Origin: Planctomycetota bacterium
GTDB taxonomy: Bacteria; Planctomycetota; Phycisphaerae; Tepidisphaerales; Tepidisphaeraceae
Reading direction: 5' to 3'
DNA: 33,341 nt
Assembly (NCBI GenBank): GCA_038746835.1
Contig: JBCDKH010000016.1
Location: 1 to 33,341 of the forward strand
The notes below the pieces were generated by a model that saw only the letters and a program-made list of their open reading frames with translations, had not been told where the DNA came from and searched no databases. This document shows positions 10,201 through 15,988 of the stretch, piece after piece. Position 1 is the stretch's first letter. Each line of letters starts with the position of its first letter. The translations under genes and the position numbers were made by a program.

Positions 10201-10503
10201 GATATCGGTATCGAAGAGATCGTCGTTGACGGTGACCTCGGCTCGCCGAACGCGGCACCGATCACGTCCGACGACCCGTCGCTGGCCAACGTCCGTGCCG
10301 GTGGCTTCGGACAGGCCGACGCACCGATCCTGCGACTCTTCGTCGGTGGCGACGTGCTCACCGGCACGTTCATCCGGGCGACCGATCAGATTGAGGATCT
10401 GACGATCAACGGCGACATCCAGGTTGGTGCTCGCATCCAGGCCGAAGAGATCGACTCGCTCGATCTGGGCGGATCGAACTTCGGCACCATCATCCGCTCC
10501 TGA
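4276..10503 (+). CDS. Giant secreted/surface protein with planctomycete-type N-terminal signature and PPC-like domain
   Basis: 2,075-residue acidic protein, rich in Asp, Gly and Val and poor in Lys. The N-terminus is Arg-rich (VRRRLARAVRR) and contains ALIERLEVRRQL near residues 50-62, a variant of the LEPR-type signature that precedes many exported planctomycete proteins. A segment around 445-465 (SLEYRPTDGLVYALSE) resembles DUF4394-type beta-propeller repeats. Residues of about 855-975 look like a bacterial pre-peptidase C-terminal (PPC) domain (VDYFGVGLVAGQTVTVDL...GIFDPDGRL...TAGNYRIAIG). Much of the rest consists of short beta-strand repeats of the type GSIGSIVADTVGNV, suggesting a solenoid or beta-helix. 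I chose the ATG at 4276; the frame is open back to 3967, but the upstream part overlaps the promoter and the structured leader. It is probably anchored in or released from the cell envelope. Function unknown. Confidence 0.8.
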   Translation: MSTPQDLSRSARVRPIASVRRRLARAVRRVTLDLTGPHSSAAGRAALIERLEVRRQLTTLFPGDTFIYSSFDNESLPEDADDFIPVEFRVEGDAGTTVDVFGSTVSGQLSDLSGVIVRSSTGEIINERGGLGGRIGALPLVPDELLFFSEFGTIQNYSASDLIGFDVGSDIRLAPQSALAVSSLATNTNGDTFGLQLSDDDGLGGPRLDLLIFNTDRTDFDPLAEIFGIGDASRTPGNPGFDPVDRGNVGDAIFVTDLRDDVIAAANAAPELDPTALDPMADPLALDDVVSIFGADFRSTDPDTLVAGIVINTLRPDPDGDDEDGPATAEVNVPAFFEIDISDLTAPVVSYLGSGFSAEQGQDADDLQAEITAFTFVENGLDEMGDPIADSLLLHGTFRDRTGEGGEATAVRATTGVVLTDGATGTSFVSQAGIREVVLFEEVVAVTSLEYRPTDGLVYALSEPGDDQQFFNFDPNFNPENEDELPNFVGGVAGSSDEDDIRGEMLDSLTFDPTLFDPLLDDGDGIPEAGEIGTFLSFDSETDELLQIDVRPRGVGGALSIYSVVVNDGTLDTIIAVQPIEFEDDDDTEINEEADVALTSTTIDRLGFTGTSGTLSFYGDDSSAVSPDGSGLLFLGLKYVVTPEMGDPFVQSVASLDPEDGTEGTSLFTGPLFDGEIRPGLYVEDSSLGVFNFAGTVTGNVRIEGALGEFVAGQILTGNALGNFTSTASNTVFESAPVYQEQNFAVFGDVDNIVSIGSIGDNEVGGAIDFSEVGAPDSQAFSSGTDIAIAGRVGAIRSTVGSVSATIEVVGDVEPEDGFIAPTLFKTGRDVYQELELQVQPDGDNIGQLFQQGEVITGSFFNDSFTTFEPVGARPDGTLTIQGLIDTTSTSAAFDDFVDYFGVGLVAGQTVTVDLDFFGNPLAVGIFDPDGRLVATDFEDNRPLDVLGAPFQFTTKTAGNYRIAIGYAAAPGFNDGAGLNGLIVTGFSPYELNLEGLGDMSVGGIVAAQRIYAGRQLGTVFFSKANVFDGVFDTIRIRQDDLGIVDARNESFTEVGILRVTQGNLRHLGGSGVGGQDVGPLLDTRDANVRVGFSIGRVEATGVAGDAAFYGGDVFLNFTGVTTFTGEIDLTQVAAGDDIQVIEAERDVFGNFITGRGIGSIAAGRNWGNENLGILSRIFVNVDDINDDGFVDLLSVGGDVGGGDTTAGGGVIVGGPAIDVGTNGNFRYFDVGENASVLRDPQFGTFPTNQYQEVPLGESFEYTDDSGTRVRISTEEGEPDPAFDITFNPFDIPIVGAGQLEVLTYPVRSGGSILVNVRSTRSVGVQTLDRGQRATAEVGNIFLTGTNGRPVLFEVDNDDPGFDDVDQTVVFGAAQDLPFDFNNPNADLSPFDDYEVRLAGRNVDVFGVNQTGGGDGRVTRIVNDSDGEVLDTRLTSVGLIQAERVGIAETRGFADLQVAQPLLAGNFPFDQNPHIIAVEGSIGSIVADTVGNVFAGVDLGIGVTEGVTFLAGAVEDGFDDAAGDGINSQLFVTADGDVDEFAFARIGEPRGVIGSIRADAFGGGRFERDQFGFGRDDEFRFEGIAGPIVAATPGTPESQGEIRFVDIGEGIADDGSGTISGGGLYAETFILTVFGDEGANIYGDIVANEVNRVTLNGGSLIGADILQAEIAEGGTIGQIDFGLAREFDPTATVVFEFADTENNPVFEVDLIELNGGGIIGSQVQGSDVDRVVVNDGYGILRSNVSAILDDSVVNRVSVDGLGIRNSQMTAGLNIGSISASGDQTPIDVSQFDSTVRLSDQGFTFSPFDGRQINGANDLRVAIGLPADVNIRPVVTADGVIENLILTASRDLSSYSASVSRSNPNTISVLPGFEDDTAAIGTGSLASEAFPNTVSVGRNISDYDVDDFLGFRSVSGEINRLDASDEVTNALFRVSGRIQDTRVGGLFNSNATLRAEGPDGSIGRVQAGELLGTVRADIGIEEIVVDGDLGSPNAAPITSDDPSLANVRAGGFGQADAPILRLFVGGDVLTGTFIRATDQIEDLTINGDIQVGARIQAEEIDSLDLGGSNFGTIIRS

Positions 10504-10538
10504 GCGAGCACATAAGTGGTCGACCGGGACACCATCTT

Positions 10539-10577
10539 GCCGCCGCGGAGCTGGAGCTCTGCGGCGGCTTTCTTGTT
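10539..10577 (+). terminator. Rho-independent terminator after the giant gene
   Basis: GCCGCCGCGGAGC (10539-10551), TGGA loop, GCTCTGCGGCGGC (10556-10568) form a 13-bp stem with one G-U pair, followed by TTTCTTGTT. It lies 35 bases after the stop codon at 10501-10503. The next gene's -10-like hexamer begins only 3 bases after the T-tract. Confidence 0.9.
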
Positions 10578-10580
10578 CGC

Positions 10581-10586
10581 TACGCT
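10581..10586 (+). promoter_or_regulatory. Candidate -10 element of the serine hydrolase gene (leaderless)
   Basis: TACGCT ends 7 bases before the ATG at 10594, so transcription would start at or next to the start codon. There is no Shine-Dalgarno. The terminator T-tract is directly upstream and no -35 is recognisable, so an extended or alternative sigma factor would be needed. Confidence 0.35.
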
Positions 10587-10593
10587 CGGCCCG

Positions 10594-11730
10594 ATGGACG
10601 CTGGTTGGGACGAGGTGCAACAACGACTGCCATCCGTGGCGGCGGTCTTCGAGCAGGGGCTCGACGAGCAACATCCCGGCGTGCAGGTTTACGTCTCGCT
10701 CGACGGAACGCCGATCGTCGATGCCGCACTCGGGCAGGCGCGGCCGGGCGTCGAGCTGTCGCCGGACCACCTGACGCTCTGGATGAGCGCCGGCAAACCG
10801 CTGGCGGCGTACCTCGCGGCACGACTCGTTGCTGACGGACGCCTGTACCTGAGCGATCGCGTCGAAGACCTCGTTCCCGCCTTCGGAAGCGGCGGCAAGG
10901 AGGCGATCACCGTGCGTCATCTCCTGACGCACACCGGCGGATTTCGTCAAGTGTCGAGCAACTGGAGCCCGTCGCCCTGGGCCGAGGTGATCGAGCGCGT
11001 CTGCGACGCGGCGCTGGAAGACGACTGGATTCCCGGCGAGACTGCCGGCTACCACGTCGCCAGCGGCTGGTACATGCTGGTCGAGGTCTGCCGCGTCGTC
11101 AGTGGTGTCGACGCGACGGACGCGGCGATCTCGGCGATGTTCGATCGCGATGTGCTCGGGCCACTGGGCATGGAGCGGTCGCACGTCGGCATGTCGCGGC
11201 ATCGCTACATCGACTACGGCGTGGAGTCGGCCGTCTCGCTGGACATGAGCAAGACACCCGCGTCGCCGGTGGCTTTCCCGAACAGCGAGAAGGGCCACGT
11301 GCTCTGTCGCCCCGGCGGCAACGCACGCGGGCCGGCGCGATCGCTCGGACGCTTTTACGAGCAGCTCCTGCGCGATCGCGGCGAAATGCCCGGTGATGCG
11401 ATCCTGCCCGGCGAGATCGCCCGCGAGTTCACCACTCGCCAACGCGTCGGCCGACGTGACGAGACGTTCAAGGCTCAGATCGACTGGTGCCTGGGCTTCC
11501 TCGCGGCCGACGTGGAAGGGCGACGGATTCCGTACGGTTATGGGCCCCACGCGTCGCCCGATACATTCGGCCACAGCGGCAATCGGTCGAGCTGTGCCTT
11601 CGCCGATCCGGCACACCGGCTGGTCGTGGTGTGGGTGACGACGGGCCTGCCGAGCGAGCTGTTGCATCAGCGTCGGCAGCACGCCGTCAACGCCGCGATC
11701 TATGGGGATCTGAATCTGGCGAGCGGTTAA
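10594..11730 (+). CDS. Serine hydrolase of the beta-lactamase/penicillin-binding fold (class C-like, EstB type)
   Basis: 378-residue enzyme. The catalytic Ser-x-x-Lys is S65-A-G-K68, within TLWMSAGKPLAAYL. The second motif is Tyr153 (AGYHVASGWYMLVE) in place of the usual Y-S-N. The third, KTG-like motif is H327-S-G (GHSGN). RHLLTHTGGF (108-117) is also typical. Members hydrolyse esters, D-amino-acid peptides or beta-lactams; the substrate cannot be told from sequence. I see no signal peptide, so it is probably cytoplasmic. I start at the ATG at 10594 rather than 10516, because the longer frame would run through the terminator. It is followed 59 bases later by the SpoIIE-type phosphatase. Confidence 0.85.
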   Translation: MDAGWDEVQQRLPSVAAVFEQGLDEQHPGVQVYVSLDGTPIVDAALGQARPGVELSPDHLTLWMSAGKPLAAYLAARLVADGRLYLSDRVEDLVPAFGSGGKEAITVRHLLTHTGGFRQVSSNWSPSPWAEVIERVCDAALEDDWIPGETAGYHVASGWYMLVEVCRVVSGVDATDAAISAMFDRDVLGPLGMERSHVGMSRHRYIDYGVESAVSLDMSKTPASPVAFPNSEKGHVLCRPGGNARGPARSLGRFYEQLLRDRGEMPGDAILPGEIAREFTTRQRVGRRDETFKAQIDWCLGFLAADVEGRRIPYGYGPHASPDTFGHSGNRSSCAFADPAHRLVVVWVTTGLPSELLHQRRQHAVNAAIYGDLNLASG

Positions 11731-11789
11731 GCGGCCCCTGCGGCAGGCCGATTCGGGGAGAGAAGCGCTTCCCCCTGTCGCACCGCCAC

Positions 11790-12689
11790 GTGATTCGTCC
11801 CACCACGCAGCCACAGCTTAGTGTGCCGCGTCAGCCCGAAGGCTTGACGCCGGCCCAACGCACGCCCGAGTTCGTCGGCCGCCTTCTCGCTGCAGCCGAG
11901 GCGATGAAGAGCGAGCTGGAGAACCTGCGCGAGCAGGCCGACGCCCGTCGGTATCACCTGGAGCAGGTCGACCGCGAGCTGCGCCTCGCCGCCAAGCTGC
12001 AGGGCGACTTTCTCCCGGCGGCCATGCCTCTGGTCGACGGCATGACGTTCCACAGCTTCCATCGCGGCGTCGGCCACGTCAGCGGTGACATGTTCGGGGT
12101 CGATCGGCTCGACGAGCACCACGTCGGTATCCACCTCGTCGACGCTGTCGGCCATGGCATGCCGGCGGCGCTCCTGGCGATGTTCCTCGGCCATGCCATT
12201 CAGCCCAAGGTCATCCAGGAGCACGGGTACGAGCTGCTCCCGCCGGGCGACGTGCTGAAGGCACTGAACGCCACGCTCTGCAACAAAGGCCTGTCACACG
12301 GCTTCTTTGCGACCGCCCTCTACGCCAAGGCCAACGCCGCCACGGGCCAAGTCGATTTCGCCCGCGCCGGCCATCCGCTGCCGATCCACATGGCCGGTGA
12401 CGACGTCCGCTACCTCGGCGGCGACGGCGCGCTGCTCGGCGTGATCGCGGACGAGGAGTTCACGCCCGAATCGATCCAGCTTCAGCCGGGCGACAAGCTC
12501 GTCTTCATCACCGACGGCGCCGAATGTCTGTTCGCCGACGACCGCTATGGCGACCAGGACGCCTGGCTGGCCGCGATGACGCAGCGGCGCGACCTCTCCG
12601 GCACAGAGTTGATCGCCGAAGTGGCCCGTCAGTGTGAAGCGACGAGGCCTGATGACGATGTGACGGTGGTCGTCGTTGAACGCTGCTAA
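11790..12689 (+). CDS. SpoIIE/RsbU-type PP2C serine phosphatase
   Basis: About 299 residues if read from the GTG at 11790. A coiled-coil-prone helix (about residues 28-70, ending in LQGDFLP) leads into a PPM/PP2C-like phosphatase domain, the architecture of RsbU-type regulators that dephosphorylate anti-sigma-factor antagonists. Metal-binding acidic residues are visible: HVSGD (Asp100), VDAVGHG (Asp118), FITDG and the final RPDDDVTVVVV. The start is uncertain: GTG at 11790 is the first in-frame candidate downstream of the preceding gene, there is no Shine-Dalgarno, and another GTG occurs at 11823. There is no receiver, GAF or PAS domain, so its input probably comes from a partner protein. No anti-sigma factor or antagonist lies nearby. 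Confidence 0.85.
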   Translation: MIRPTTQPQLSVPRQPEGLTPAQRTPEFVGRLLAAAEAMKSELENLREQADARRYHLEQVDRELRLAAKLQGDFLPAAMPLVDGMTFHSFHRGVGHVSGDMFGVDRLDEHHVGIHLVDAVGHGMPAALLAMFLGHAIQPKVIQEHGYELLPPGDVLKALNATLCNKGLSHGFFATALYAKANAATGQVDFARAGHPLPIHMAGDDVRYLGGDGALLGVIADEEFTPESIQLQPGDKLVFITDGAECLFADDRYGDQDAWLAAMTQRRDLSGTELIAEVARQCEATRPDDDVTVVVVERC

Positions 12690-12727
12690 CGAGCCGCATT
12701 CGTGACATCCAGCCGTGGAAGATCGTG

Positions 12728-12733
12728 TAGACT
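12728..12733 (+). promoter_or_regulatory. Candidate -10 element of the Uma2 gene
   Basis: TAGACT ends 10 bases before the ATG at 12744, which would leave a leader of about 3-4 bases. A weak -35 (GTGACA, 12702-12707) is 20 bases upstream, which is too far for a standard promoter. Confidence 0.3.
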
Positions 12734-12743
12734 TGCACCAGTC

Positions 12744-13331
12744 ATGACCGCAACCGCACCCATGCCGGCCGGCAGCGTTTCGGCCGATGCTCGAATGACT
12801 TTCGAGGAGTTCGAGTCGAACCCAGACCTCAAGGGGTTCGAGCTCGTCGACGGATACCTCGTGGAAAAAGAAGTGGGACTACTCGAAAGCAGAAGCGCTT
12901 CGAAGCTGCATCAAGTCCTTCGCGAGCATGTCGAAGCACATCGCCTTGGTGATGTCTTCGATAGCGAGGCGATATATCGCTGTTTCGACGATCCTTCGCG
13001 TGGACGCAAACCCGACCTCAGCTTCATTGCCGCTGGCCGGCTGACGCAGGAGGACCTTCATCGCGGTCACAGCACCATTCCACCCGATCTCGCGGTGGAG
13101 GTCGTCTCGCCGAATGACGTTTACATCAAAGTCATCGCCAAAGTCCGCGAGTACTTGCAGGCCGGCGTAAAAGTGGTCTGGCTCGTGAACCCGCGTCAGC
13201 AGGAGGTCGCCGTCTACTTCGACGACGGCCGCACCGTCAGCCTTTCGGGCGACGACCGCCTCGATGCAGGCGACGTGTTGCCAAAGCTGTCGGTGACAGT
13301 CGGCGAGATCTTCGCCGACACCACGGCGTGA
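12744..13331 (+). CDS. Uma2 family PD-(D/E)XK endonuclease-like protein
   Basis: 195-residue protein of the Uma2 (DUF820) family. It has the typical start MTFEEFE, then FELVDGYLVEKE, KPDLSFI, the core DLAVEVVSPND (acidic catalytic residues in beta strands) and the lysine-containing helix KVREYLQAGVKVVWLVNP. The fold is that of restriction-type nucleases, but the biological role of these abundant proteins is not established; they expand greatly in cyanobacteria and planctomycetes. The ATG at 12744 is preferred over the frame opening at 12702, whose first residues are Ser/Arg-rich and unlike the family. Its stop overlaps the GTG start of the next small gene by three bases, suggesting translational coupling. 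Confidence 0.85.
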   Translation: MTATAPMPAGSVSADARMTFEEFESNPDLKGFELVDGYLVEKEVGLLESRSASKLHQVLREHVEAHRLGDVFDSEAIYRCFDDPSRGRKPDLSFIAAGRLTQEDLHRGHSTIPPDLAVEVVSPNDVYIKVIAKVREYLQAGVKVVWLVNPRQQEVAVYFDDGRTVSLSGDDRLDAGDVLPKLSVTVGEIFADTTA

Positions 13332-13615
13332 TCTGCCTGGAACGGGACCCTTTGGCCGTCACGATCGACATTCACTGGCACCTTGATGATCTGAAGCGTT
13401 ACGACTTGGAGTACGCGGCACTTGACGTCCAGGAGATCCTGTACTTCAAGCACCTCGACGGTGAGCGATGGACCTGCGACAACCCGGACGGTCTCCTCGA
13501 GACGTACCGAGTCGTCGCACGGAACGCCGTCATCGCAACGAGGCTCGAGAAGCTACTCGACGAGCTCTTCAAGCAGCCATGTCTTCACCGTCTGGCGACG
13601 GTGAAGCGGATCTGA
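13328..13615 (+). CDS. Small hypothetical protein, overlapping the Uma2 gene
   Basis: 95-residue protein of unknown function starting with GTG at 13328 and overlapping the Uma2 stop (GTGA). Codons end mostly in G or C as in neighbouring genes, which supports real coding. It is acidic to neutral with a likely beta-rich first half (VTIDIHWHLDDL, VQEILYFKHLDGERW) and a helical second half (RNAVIATRLEKLLDELFK). I recognise no motif. The overlap suggests co-expression with, and perhaps binding to, the Uma2 nuclease. It ends 12 bases before the convergent lpdA stop. Confidence 0.55.
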   Translation: MICLERDPLAVTIDIHWHLDDLKRYDLEYAALDVQEILYFKHLDGERWTCDNPDGLLETYRVVARNAVIATRLEKLLDELFKQPCLHRLATVKRI

Positions 13616-13627
13616 TCGGACCGTTGC

Positions 13628-15040
13628 TCAGAGATGAATCGCCCGCCCGTCCGCCACGCCGGCGGCTTCCATGACCGCCTCGGAGAGCGTCGGGTGCGGG
13701 TGCATCGCCTCGATGATCTCGGCCTCGGTCGCCTCGAGCTTCTTGGCGACGACCATCTCGGCCAGCAGCTCCGTCACGTGCTCGCCGACCATGTGGACGC
13801 CGAGCATCTCGCCGGTGTCGGCGTCATAAATCTGCTTGACGAAGCCGTCCGTCTCGCCCGCGGCCAGGGCTCGGCCTGAGACGCTGAAGGGAAACTTGCC
13901 GACCTTGAGCTTCCGGCCGGTCTCGCGCGCCTTCTTCTCGGTCAGGCCCATCGAGGCGACTTGCGGGTGCGTGTACGTGCACCCGGGAATGTTGTCGTAG
14001 TCGACGTGGTGGTCGCTGTACTCGAACATCCGCTCGACGCAGTAGACGGCCTCGTGGTGCGCGACGTGGGCGAGCCACGGCGGGCCGATGACGTCGCCGA
14101 CGGCCCAGATGCCTTCGACGTTTGTCTTGTAGTTCGTGTCGACCTTGACGTGCTCTTTGACGATCTCCACGCCGACCTTCGGGTCGAACAGGCCGTCGAT
14201 GTTGCCCGTCACGCCGACGGCCAGCAGGACCTTGTCGGCCTCGATGAGCTTCTCACCTTTGCCCTTGCTCTCGTCGGCCGGCACGACGGTCAGCACCACG
14301 CCTTCGGCACTCTTGGCGACCTTGGTCGTCTTGCTGCCGAGCATCAGCTTGATGCCGCGCTTCTTGAACACACGCTCCAATGCGATCGAGCAATCCTCGT
14401 CCTCGTTCGGAAGCAAGTGCGGCAGGAACTCGACGATCGTCACGTCGGTTCCCATCGCGTTGTAGAAGTCGGCAAACTCACAGCCGATCGCACCGGCCCC
14501 GATGATCGCCAGCGTCTTGGGCTGCTCCGGCAGGTTCATCGCCTCGCGCGACGAGATGATCTTGTCGTGATCGATCTCGATTCCTGGCAGGTTCTTCGGC
14601 TTGGCACCGGTCGCAATCAGGATCTTGTCGCACTCACTGCTCTCCGTCTTGCCATCGCTGGTCTTCCATTCAACCTTGTTTTTCGCGACGACCTTGGCTG
14701 TGCCCATCTTGTGGTCGACCTTGTATTTGCTGAACAGGTGTGCGATACCCTTGTTGAGCTTGCCGGCGATGGCTCGGCTGCGCTTGATCGGCTGGTGGAA
14801 GTCGACCGCCATGCCGTCAAACGAAACGCCGAACTCGCCTGCGTGGTCGCGTGCCTGACGCACGAAGGCCCCGGCGTCGAGGAGCGCCTTGGTCGGAATG
14901 CAGCCCCAGTTGAGACACGTGCCGCCGAGATTTTCCTTCTCGACGCAGAGGACGCGCTTGCCGAGTTGTCCGGCACGGATGGCCGCGGCGTAGCCAGCTG
15001 GGCCGCCACCGATGACGATGAGGTCGTACTTCTTGGGCAT
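13628..15040 (-). CDS. lpdA: Dihydrolipoyl dehydrogenase
   Basis: E3 flavoenzyme that re-oxidises dihydrolipoamide with NAD+ in 2-oxoacid dehydrogenase or glycine-cleavage complexes. The 470-residue protein has the FAD-binding IGGGPAG (residues 10-16), the redox disulfide Cys42/Cys47 (GGTCLNWGC), the NAD site GAGAIGCEFA, the second FAD motif WAVGDV, and the catalytic HPHPTLSE near the C-terminus (His449/Glu454). The start is the ATG at 15038-15040; the longer frame reaching 15397 is only antisense or out-of-frame sequence of the upstream gene. It lies 34 bases after the isomerase/epimerase gene on the same strand and may also have its own promoter. No E1 or E2 genes are in the window. Confidence 0.95.
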   Translation of the reverse strand: MPKKYDLIVIGGGPAGYAAAIRAGQLGKRVLCVEKENLGGTCLNWGCIPTKALLDAGAFVRQARDHAGEFGVSFDGMAVDFHQPIKRSRAIAGKLNKGIAHLFSKYKVDHKMGTAKVVAKNKVEWKTSDGKTESSECDKILIATGAKPKNLPGIEIDHDKIISSREAMNLPEQPKTLAIIGAGAIGCEFADFYNAMGTDVTIVEFLPHLLPNEDEDCSIALERVFKKRGIKLMLGSKTTKVAKSAEGVVLTVVPADESKGKGEKLIEADKVLLAVGVTGNIDGLFDPKVGVEIVKEHVKVDTNYKTNVEGIWAVGDVIGPPWLAHVAHHEAVYCVERMFEYSDHHVDYDNIPGCTYTHPQVASMGLTEKKARETGRKLKVGKFPFSVSGRALAAGETDGFVKQIYDADTGEMLGVHMVGEHVTELLAEMVVAKKLEATEAEIIEAMHPHPTLSEAVMEAAGVADGRAIHL

Positions 15041-15050
15041 GTTTCTCGCA

Positions 15051-15056
15051 AGCGTA
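15051..15056 (-). promoter_or_regulatory. Candidate -10 element of lpdA
   Basis: On the minus strand TACGCT ends 10 bases before the lpdA ATG. A CTGACC lies 16 bases further upstream, overlapping the end of the preceding gene, and could serve as a -35. Confidence 0.35.
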
Positions 15057-15074
15057 GGGCCGATCGGGCGACGG

Positions 15075-15875
15075 TCAGCCGTGTCGCTCGAACCCTGAAA
15101 GGTTCCTTGCCAGCCACGCGTCCTGATCGCCCGCCCAGCCCTCGTTGCTGAAGACTTCCAGCTCGAAAAGCCCGTCAAACCCTGCCGCTTCGCACATCGA
15201 TCGAATGCCCGCCACGTCGATGCAGCCCTCCCCGACCACGCCGCGATCGAACAGGAAGTCGCGCGTCGGCACACGCCAGTCGCACTCGTGCACTGCGAAG
15301 AGCCGGCCGAGCTTGCCGCACCGCTCGATCTCGTCGGCAAGGTCCGGGTCCCACCAGACGTGATAGACGTCCAGTGCCGCGCCGACGCCCGGATCACCGA
15401 GTGTCTCGGCGATGTCGGTCGCCTCCTTCATGCGGTTCACGCACGACCGCGTGTCGGCGTACATCGGGTGCAGCGGCTCGATCGCCAGCTTCACGCCGGA
15501 CTGGCTCGCATGCGGAGCGACAGCCGCAACGCCGTCAGCGACGAGCTTGCGCTGATCCGCCAGCGGCTTGCCCGGGTCGGCCCCGACGACTAGCACCACC
15601 ATCTCCGCCCCAATCGCCGCCGCCTCGTCGATGCACGCCTTGTTGACGTCGATCGCGTCCGGCTCGTGAAAAAACCCGCCGCGGACGAGCGCCGGCACCT
15701 TCAGTCCGCTGCCCCTGACGATGCGCGTCGCCTCGTCGAGGCCGACCTCCTCGATCTTGTCGCGCCACACACTGACGCCACCGCACCCCGCAGCAGCGAA
15801 CCTTTCGCAGCACTCCGCAAGCGACCAGGGCTTGCAGGTGATCGTGTGTGGAGCGCAACGTGAAAGCTCGGGCAT
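15075..15875 (-). CDS. Sugar phosphate isomerase/epimerase (xylose isomerase-like TIM barrel)
   Basis: 266-residue protein of the AP-endonuclease-2/xylose-isomerase-like TIM-barrel family. Expected metal ligands are visible at the ends of strands: Glu in KLAIEPLHP, Asp in ALDVYHVWWDPD, His in FAVHECDW and Glu in FELEVFS near the C-terminus. Members interconvert keto- and aldo-sugars or epimerise ketoses, or act on inositol intermediates; they often sit beside Gfo/Idh/MocA dehydrogenases, as here (the Gfo/Idh gene lies upstream on the same strand). The substrate is not predictable. The ATG at 15875 gives the family start (MPELSRCAPHTIT). A 26-bp inverted repeat lies just upstream. Confidence 0.85.
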   Translation of the reverse strand: MPELSRCAPHTITCKPWSLAECCERFAAAGCGGVSVWRDKIEEVGLDEATRIVRGSGLKVPALVRGGFFHEPDAIDVNKACIDEAAAIGAEMVVLVVGADPGKPLADQRKLVADGVAAVAPHASQSGVKLAIEPLHPMYADTRSCVNRMKEATDIAETLGDPGVGAALDVYHVWWDPDLADEIERCGKLGRLFAVHECDWRVPTRDFLFDRGVVGEGCIDVAGIRSMCEAAGFDGLFELEVFSNEGWAGDQDAWLARNLSGFERHG

Positions 15876-15905
15876 GTCAGTCGGATTGCTGCTGTTTACT
15901 GGTAA

Positions 15906-15976
15906 GCGAGCCCCGAGCGTGAGCGAGGGGTTTCCGCGTGACGACCGGACACCCCTCGCTCACGCTCGGGGCTCGC
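15906..15976. repeat. Perfect 26-bp inverted repeat (GCGAGCCCCGAGCG family)
   Basis: The left arm at 15906-15931 and right arm at 15951-15976 are perfectly complementary over 26 bases, with a 19-base loop. The arm contains a GAGCGTGAGCGAGGGG core. It fills the gap between the Gfo/Idh gene (ends 15989) and the isomerase/epimerase gene (starts 15875) and could terminate or process their transcript. No run of T follows on either strand. Confidence 0.9.
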
Positions 15977-15988
15977 AGGGAGTTCGTG

